A stretch of DNA of 64,000 bases from Rhodococcoides trifolii. GTDB taxonomy: Bacteria > Actinomycetota > Actinomycetes > Mycobacteriales > Mycobacteriaceae. Positions 59,686 to 64,000 of the stretch are shown piece after piece. Positions within the stretch are counted from its first letter, which is position 1. Every line of letters begins with the position of its first letter. The stretch spans positions 310,001 through 374,000 of the forward strand of contig NZ_BMCU01000005.1 of NCBI RefSeq assembly GCF_014635345.1, read 5' to 3'. The position numbers and the translations under genes were made by a program. Below the pieces are notes generated by a model that saw nothing but the letters and a program-made list of their open reading frames with translations, was not told the origin of the DNA and did not search any database.

Positions 59686-61407
59686 GTGTCGACATACGAC
59701 GTCGTTGTCGTCGGCGGCGGCCTTGCGGGTATGACCGCGGCCGCTGCGCTGGCCGCGGCAGGCAAGAAAGTGGTCGTCCTCGAGCAGTATTCGGTGGTCG
59801 GCGGCAGCACTCACGTATTCCGGCGAAAAGGCCAGTGGGAGTGGCAGGTCGGTCTGCACCACCTCGGCAACTGCGGCCCCGACGGCGACATGCCCACGAT
59901 GTTCCGCGGCCTCGGACTGGGTGAGCACATCACCTTCGAGCCGATGAACCGCGACGGTTACGAGCGATTCGTGTTCCCCGATCTCGAGTTCGAGGTGCCC
60001 ACCGACTGGGACGAATACCGCATCCGGTTGACGGCACTCTTCCCTGCCGAACGTCGCGCGATCGAACGCTTCGTCAAAGTCACCCGGAAGATGGGTGGCG
60101 CCATCGACCGCGTCGCGTCGGCGGAGTCGCTGACAGGAATGGCGAAGACGGCGTGGAAGCTCGGACGCCACGCGCCGCTGGCGAGATCGTCGCTCACGGC
60201 CGTGATGGACCACTTCGGGCTGAGCCCACGCCTTCAGGTTCTGCTGTCGATGTCGCCGTCGGGGAGTATGAACTGCCCGCCACACCGACTACCGTTTCTC
60301 GCCTTTGCCTCGTTCCTCACGGAATTCGTCGGTGGTGGTGCCTGGTTCCCCCACGGCGGCGGACAAGTGTTCGCCTCGAACCTGCTCAGGGTCATCGAGC
60401 AGTACGGCGGCGAGGTGGTCACCCGCGCCTTCGTCGAGGAGATCATCGTCGACCGCGGCCGAGCCGCCGGCGTACGACTGGCCGGAGGAGCGACGTGCCG
60501 CGCCGAGACCGTGATCTCGACGGCCGACATCAAGAAGACGTACAACGTCCTTCTCCCCGCGGGCGCAGTCGACGCCTCGAACATGAAGCGCGTCGACGAC
60601 TTTCGGATGTCTGCACCGTTCTTCAACGCTTACCTCGGAGCTGATGTCGACCTGGCCGCGACCAGGACGAATCAGGACAGTTTCTCGGTGCCCTCCTGGA
60701 CCTCGCTGTCCGACATCGAGAAGGGGCAGCGCTTTCGGCCCGGCGACACCGCGCAGAGCTGGCTGGACCGAATCTGCCCCGTCCTGCCTGCCTACATCCA
60801 CTGCTCCGACATCAAGGATCCGACGGCGAAGAGATACGCACCCGACGGCTGCAGCTCACTCGAGTCGATGTTTCCCATCGTGATGGACCACCGGCTCTGG
60901 GGCGCAGCGGATGTCGATCAACGCGATCACGACTACGCGAGGAGCACGACGTACACCACCATGAAGACCACCCTCACCGATCTGATGGTGGCGCGCACGC
61001 AGACCGCACTCCCCGAACTCGACGGCCACATCGTCCACCGCGAAGCGGCGACACCACTCACCCAGGAGCGGTACACCCAGTCGACTGAGGGAGCGTCCTA
61101 CGGCATCGAGTTCAACATGAAGCAGACCGGTGTGTCCCGGCCCGGGCCGAGAACCCCCGTTCCCGGATTGTTCCTGGCGGGAGCGAGCTGCCGAACCGGA
61201 CCTGCCACCGAGGGAGTACTTCTTTCCGGAATCGTGACGGCTGGAACGATACTCGGCCGAAATCTGGTCGCCGAGTTCCGCGACGGCCGACCTCTGGTCC
61301 CCGCAGGCACCCTCGCCGCCGTACCCAGCGAATGGGACTCGCTCTCGGCCGCACGAGCCGGTCGACAGAGCAGGCCACGACTGCAGAACGTGACCCCGAC
61401 GGTGTGA
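59686..61407 (+). CDS. FAD-dependent oxidoreductase, CrtI/RetSat-like
   Basis: The 573-residue flavoprotein has the motif DVVVVGGGLAGMTAAAALAAAG, then EQYSVVGGSTHVF, and a C-terminal FAD region with PGLFLAGASCRTGPATEGVLLSGI. This layout belongs to the phytoene desaturase/carotenoid isomerase/retinol saturase superfamily. No crtB or other carotenoid gene is near, so a carotenoid role is not shown. The start is GTG at 59686 with GAAGGG upstream. The divergent TetR probably represses it. Confidence 0.84.
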   Translation: MSTYDVVVVGGGLAGMTAAAALAAAGKKVVVLEQYSVVGGSTHVFRRKGQWEWQVGLHHLGNCGPDGDMPTMFRGLGLGEHITFEPMNRDGYERFVFPDLEFEVPTDWDEYRIRLTALFPAERRAIERFVKVTRKMGGAIDRVASAESLTGMAKTAWKLGRHAPLARSSLTAVMDHFGLSPRLQVLLSMSPSGSMNCPPHRLPFLAFASFLTEFVGGGAWFPHGGGQVFASNLLRVIEQYGGEVVTRAFVEEIIVDRGRAAGVRLAGGATCRAETVISTADIKKTYNVLLPAGAVDASNMKRVDDFRMSAPFFNAYLGADVDLAATRTNQDSFSVPSWTSLSDIEKGQRFRPGDTAQSWLDRICPVLPAYIHCSDIKDPTAKRYAPDGCSSLESMFPIVMDHRLWGAADVDQRDHDYARSTTYTTMKTTLTDLMVARTQTALPELDGHIVHREAATPLTQERYTQSTEGASYGIEFNMKQTGVSRPGPRTPVPGLFLAGASCRTGPATEGVLLSGIVTAGTILGRNLVAEFRDGRPLVPAGTLAAVPSEWDSLSAARAGRQSRPRLQNVTPTV

Positions 61408-61784
61408 CCGTGCCAATCGCGTCACTCGGCCATTTCACCAACTTTTCAGCACCCTTTAGGCCACTCCGACTACGACCGGGCGAATTCGGCGAGCGGACGC
61501 GGCCAGCGGGGCGCTTGTGAAGGTAAACCCACGCTGAACGCGGGAAATCCTTCACAAGCGGATAGAAGTCGCCTGCACCGCATCTCGTGGAGCATCCGCA
61601 CTGCTCTCTCAGTCGCACCTTCCACCAACGGGTCTCGAGACCGGGCTGGTAAAGAACGAACTCATAGCGCCGATTGAAACTGGTAGCGCGGATAGAAATT
61701 TCGAGCCTCGTTTTGGGGTCGGACCGAAGACCGCTCGCCTACAAGGCTATGCAGACCCGTCCGTGCGACGTGGGTCGGATTCTG
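61408..61784. other. Non-coding stretch between convergent genes
   Basis: These 377 bases hold no convincing gene in any frame. They contain the 49-nt palindromic element (61512-61560) and a 12-bp perfect palindrome, GGTCTCGAGACC (61631-61642). As both flanking genes end here, transcription termination from both sides is expected. Confidence 0.6.
61512..61560. repeat. 49-nt nested palindromic element, copy 2
   Basis: Perfect 12-bp outer arms CGCTTGTGAAGG and CCTTCACAAGCG enclose an inner imperfect stem (CCCACG and CGCGGG). It has the same length and arm sequence as the copy at 46965-47013. It lies 104 bases after the CrtI-like gene, between convergent genes, where a terminator is expected. 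Confidence 0.78.
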
Positions 61785-62192
61785 TCAATCGCTGTCGGAT
61801 TTGAGGGTGACGACGGGGCAGGGTGCGTCGAGCATGACGCGTTGGACTTGGCTGCCGAGCAGCAACTTCATCGTGGCCGATCTGCGGCGCATTCCGATGA
61901 CGACGAGGTCGGCGTGCTCTTGTTCGGCGAGGTCGAGCATCTGGGCGGCGGCGTCGGGCCCCGCGGGGTGGATGGTGTGGGCGGTGTTCGTTGCTGCGAG
62001 TTCGGTGGTGAGCGCGTCGGCGAGGGTCGGTGATCCGTAGTTGGGGCTGGCGGGTGAGTCGGCGCCGCTGGTGAGGGCGATGTGCAGGTGCACCTTGTCG
62101 TGTGACCCGGCCAGTTGGGGGCCGTGGGTGAGGATCCAGTCGAGTGCGCGCCGACTTTCCGGGCGTTCGTTGTAGGCGGTGACGATGTTCAT
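61785..62192 (-). CDS. Universal stress protein (UspA family)
   Basis: The 135-residue single Usp domain opens NIVTAYNERPESRRALDWIL and ends with LVVIGMRRRSATMKLLLGSQVQRVMLDAPCPVVTL. The usual ATP motif is G-2x-G-9x-G-S; here the second Gly is replaced (GMRRRS), so ATP binding may be altered. AAGGA lies 6 bases before the ATG. It lies 8 bases downstream of the citrate transporter gene and is surely on its transcript. Confidence 0.86.
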   Translation of the reverse strand: MNIVTAYNERPESRRALDWILTHGPQLAGSHDKVHLHIALTSGADSPASPNYGSPTLADALTTELAATNTAHTIHPAGPDAAAQMLDLAEQEHADLVVIGMRRRSATMKLLLGSQVQRVMLDAPCPVVTLKSDSD

Positions 62193-62200
62193 GGCGGTCC

Positions 62201-63652
62201 TTAGGCGGGGTAGGCGACGACGGCGGCGCCGACGACGAGCATGACGATGCAGACGAGGGAGGCGCGCCAGAGTGCTTTGCGAAGGTGCACGCCCAGTTCG
62301 ACTTTCGCGAGTCCGATGAGGAGGAGGAACGACGCGACGAGTGGGCTCGAGGTGTGCAGGGGTTGGCCGACGATGGAGGCGCGGGCCATTTCTTCGGCCG
62401 TGATTCCGTAGTGCGACGCGGTCTCGGTGAGGACGGGGAGCACGCCGAAGAAGAAGGCGTCGTTGCTCATCAGAAAGGTGAGCGGGATGCTCAGGGCGCC
62501 GGCGACGATGGCGAGGTGAGGTCCGAATGCGTCGGGGATGACGCCCACGAGCCACTGTGACATCGCTTCGACCATGCCGGTTCCGGACAGGACGCCGGTC
62601 AGGACCGAGGCGGCGAAGACGAGGGCAACGACGGAGACCACGGAACTGGCGTGCGCTTTGATCTGTTCGGCTTGCTCGGCGACGCGGGGGAAGTTCAGCA
62701 CGAGAGCTATCCCGACCGCAGCGAGGAACGTGACCGGAGGTTCGACGATGTCGAGCACGAGCAGCGTCATGACGGCCAGTGTCAGAGCGAGGTTGATCCA
62801 CACCAGCTTTGGGCGTGCCTTGGGTCGGTGAAGGTGTGCCGCCGCGTCTTCGGGCAGTTCGCCGAAGTCGCTCACATCGGTGTCGGTACGCGGGAGAGCC
62901 GCGTCGGGTCCGTCCGAGCTGTCCGCGGGGGGCGGGGTGGGTCGATCACCGTGTGCGGTGTCGGCGGATGTGGACCCGACGCTGCCGCTGGACACTCTCT
63001 CCCGCACCACTGTTCGTGCCGGAGCGTCGAGGGTCAGGGTACCGACACGCTTACGTTCGGCGCGGCCGAGGAAGTACGCGAGGACGAGTACGGCGATCAG
63101 GCCGGCGGCGATTGCGGGAATCATCGGGACGAAGATGTCGATCGGTGAGACGCCGAGGGCTGCGGATGCTCGGGCGGTGGATCCGCCCCACGGCACTGTG
63201 TTGAGGACACCGTTGGCGGTGGCGGCGACGACGGTAAGGATCACCGGGCTCATCCGCAGTTTGAGATAGATCGGCAGGAACGCCGAAGTCACGATGATGA
63301 ATGTGGTGGATCCGTCGCCGTCGAGGGACACGATCGAGGTCAGCAGTGCGGTGCCGACGACCAGGCGCATCGGGTCGTTCTTGACGAACTTGAGAATGAG
63401 CCGGATCAGCGGATCGAACAGGCCGACGTCGATCATGATGCCGAAGAACGTGATGGCGAAGAACAGCAGCGCGGCGGTCGGGGCCAGCTTGAGCAACGCC
63501 TCCATGATCATGTCGCTGAGGCCGAGCCCGGCGCCGGCGAACAGGCCGAACACGGTCGGCACGAGGATCAGCGCTGCGACCGGGGTGATGCGCTTGCTCA
63601 TGATCAGGTACATGAAGCACGCGATCATGGAAAAACCGAGTATGACGAGCAT
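62201..63652 (-). CDS. Citrate transporter, CitMHS family
   Basis: The 483-residue carrier has about 12 membrane helices with a central, charged cytoplasmic loop near 205-275 that contains a Ser/Pro/Asp-rich stretch. Family marks are ITFFGIMIDVGLFDPLIRL, IVSLDGDGSTTFIIVT and TVPWGGSTARAS in the first half, and SNDAFFFGVLPVL in the second. CitMHS proteins take up citrate bound to Mg2+ or Ca2+ with protons. It is divergent from a GntR gene and followed by the Usp gene. Confidence 0.88.
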   Translation of the reverse strand: MLVILGFSMIACFMYLIMSKRITPVAALILVPTVFGLFAGAGLGLSDMIMEALLKLAPTAALLFFAITFFGIMIDVGLFDPLIRLILKFVKNDPMRLVVGTALLTSIVSLDGDGSTTFIIVTSAFLPIYLKLRMSPVILTVVAATANGVLNTVPWGGSTARASAALGVSPIDIFVPMIPAIAAGLIAVLVLAYFLGRAERKRVGTLTLDAPARTVVRERVSSGSVGSTSADTAHGDRPTPPPADSSDGPDAALPRTDTDVSDFGELPEDAAAHLHRPKARPKLVWINLALTLAVMTLLVLDIVEPPVTFLAAVGIALVLNFPRVAEQAEQIKAHASSVVSVVALVFAASVLTGVLSGTGMVEAMSQWLVGVIPDAFGPHLAIVAGALSIPLTFLMSNDAFFFGVLPVLTETASHYGITAEEMARASIVGQPLHTSSPLVASFLLLIGLAKVELGVHLRKALWRASLVCIVMLVVGAAVVAYPA

Positions 63653-63670
63653 CGCTGCCCTTTCGCTTGG

Positions 63671-63692
63671 TGGTGTACGTCACTGTATACCA
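63671..63692. promoter_or_regulatory. Probable GntR operator before the citrate transporter
   Basis: TGGTGTAC (63671-63678) and GTATACCA (63685-63692) form an imperfect inverted repeat (7 of 8) around 6 bases. GTATAC-containing sites are typical for FadR-type GntR regulators. It lies 18 bases before the transporter start and 46 bases before the GntR start. Confidence 0.58.
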
Positions 63693-63738
63693 TAAGGGAC
63701 GCAGTGATGAGTGCCGCTTTGTTCGTTAAGCTGTACTC

Positions 63739-64000
63739 ATGGCGGGAGATTCGAAGAGCGATCGGGTATATGCGCAGCTCAAGGCCGAGATCATGTCGGG
63801 TCAGATCGCTCCGGGCGCGTCGCTGAGCGCGATCGCGATCGGCGATCGCCTCGAGGCGTCCCGGACTCCGGTTCGGCAGGCGTTCGTGCGCCTCGAAGCC
63901 GAGGGCCTCCTCACGCTTGTCGACCGTCAGGGTGCGCGGGTGGCGCCGATCTCGATCCAGGGTGTACGTGATCTGTTCGAGCTCCGCACGCTGCTGGAGT
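63739..64000 (+). CDS. GntR-family regulator, 5' part
   Basis: Only the first 87 codons are present; the gene runs off the window. They encode a GntR winged HTH: VYAQLKAEIMSGQIAPGASLS, SRTPVRQAFVRLEAEGLLTLV and the wing, then the start of an FCD-type domain (GVRDLFELRTLLE). FadR-type GntR proteins often sense organic acids, which fits the divergent citrate transporter. Confidence 0.85.
   Translation, partial: MAGDSKSDRVYAQLKAEIMSGQIAPGASLSAIAIGDRLEASRTPVRQAFVRLEAEGLLTLVDRQGARVAPISIQGVRDLFELRTLLE

Noticed and set aside
59686-61407. Carotenoid biosynthesis cluster
   Set aside because: Only the CrtI-like flavoprotein is present; there is no phytoene synthase, cyclase or prenyl synthase in the window.
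61631-61642. 12-bp palindrome GGTCTCGAGACC as an operator
   Set aside because: It lies between convergent gene ends, far from any promoter, and is short enough to occur by chance.

Overview
The window reads as chromosomal DNA of a high-GC actinobacterium of the order Mycobacteriales, most likely Rhodococcus or a close relative. Codon use is strongly GC-biased throughout. The gene content fits a mycolic-acid organism: an antigen-85-type mycolyltransferase-like esterase next to a glucosyl-3-phosphoglycerate synthase, an FprB-type ferredoxin-NADP reductase, an acyl-CoA dehydrogenase coupled to an APH-like kinase, and a PapA-like condensation-domain acyltransferase. I saw no rRNA, tRNA, CRISPR array, transposase or integrase. 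The species call is inference from gene families, not from a marker gene.

Layout. 1-2193: a cell-surface module with the end of a small surface protein, a SipW-type signal peptidase and a repeat-bearing exported protein. 2290-8989: a zinc alcohol dehydrogenase, LysR and TDT-transporter group, then two TetR/oxidoreductase pairs with clear palindromic operators. 9052-17499: catabolic and redox genes. These are an acyl-CoA dehydrogenase with an APH-like kinase, an AurF-type diiron oxygenase with ferredoxin-NADP reductase and TetR, and a P450 with a divergent TetR. 17504-25094: small enzymes, a GH3 beta-glucosidase with TetR, a decayed AraC gene, a CatB-like acetyltransferase, and a FAD monooxygenase with MarR.

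26988-36340 is the most distinctive stretch. Five tightly overlapping minus-strand genes encode a condensation-domain acyltransferase, an MFS exporter, two secreted lipases and a secreted CocE-type hydrolase. They face a mycolyltransferase-like esterase and GpgS across a 258-base divergent promoter region. I read this as a candidate locus for making, exporting and remodelling an acylated envelope sugar or glycolipid.

36419-53369 is a run of accessory oxidoreductases and regulators: a double-length AsnC, an OYE enzyme, several SDRs, an FAD aromatic hydroxylase, and a TetR with an extra transposase-like HTH. It also holds a frameshifted VOC gene. 53585-61407 holds a CAD-type alcohol dehydrogenase, a lipoprotein/cupin/CMD operon opposite an XRE regulator, an iron-permease remnant, and a TetR facing a CrtI-like FAD oxidoreductase. 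61785-64000 holds a universal stress protein, a CitMHS transporter and a divergent GntR that runs off the window.

Two features recur. There are about 17 one-component regulators (ten TetR), most beside a single enzyme and many with a recognisable palindromic operator. There are also seven SDR enzymes plus one NmrA-like protein. A 49-nt nested palindrome occurs twice (46965-47013 and 61512-61560) and looks like a dispersed intergenic repeat. All functions are read from sequence motifs and family knowledge; no database search was run.
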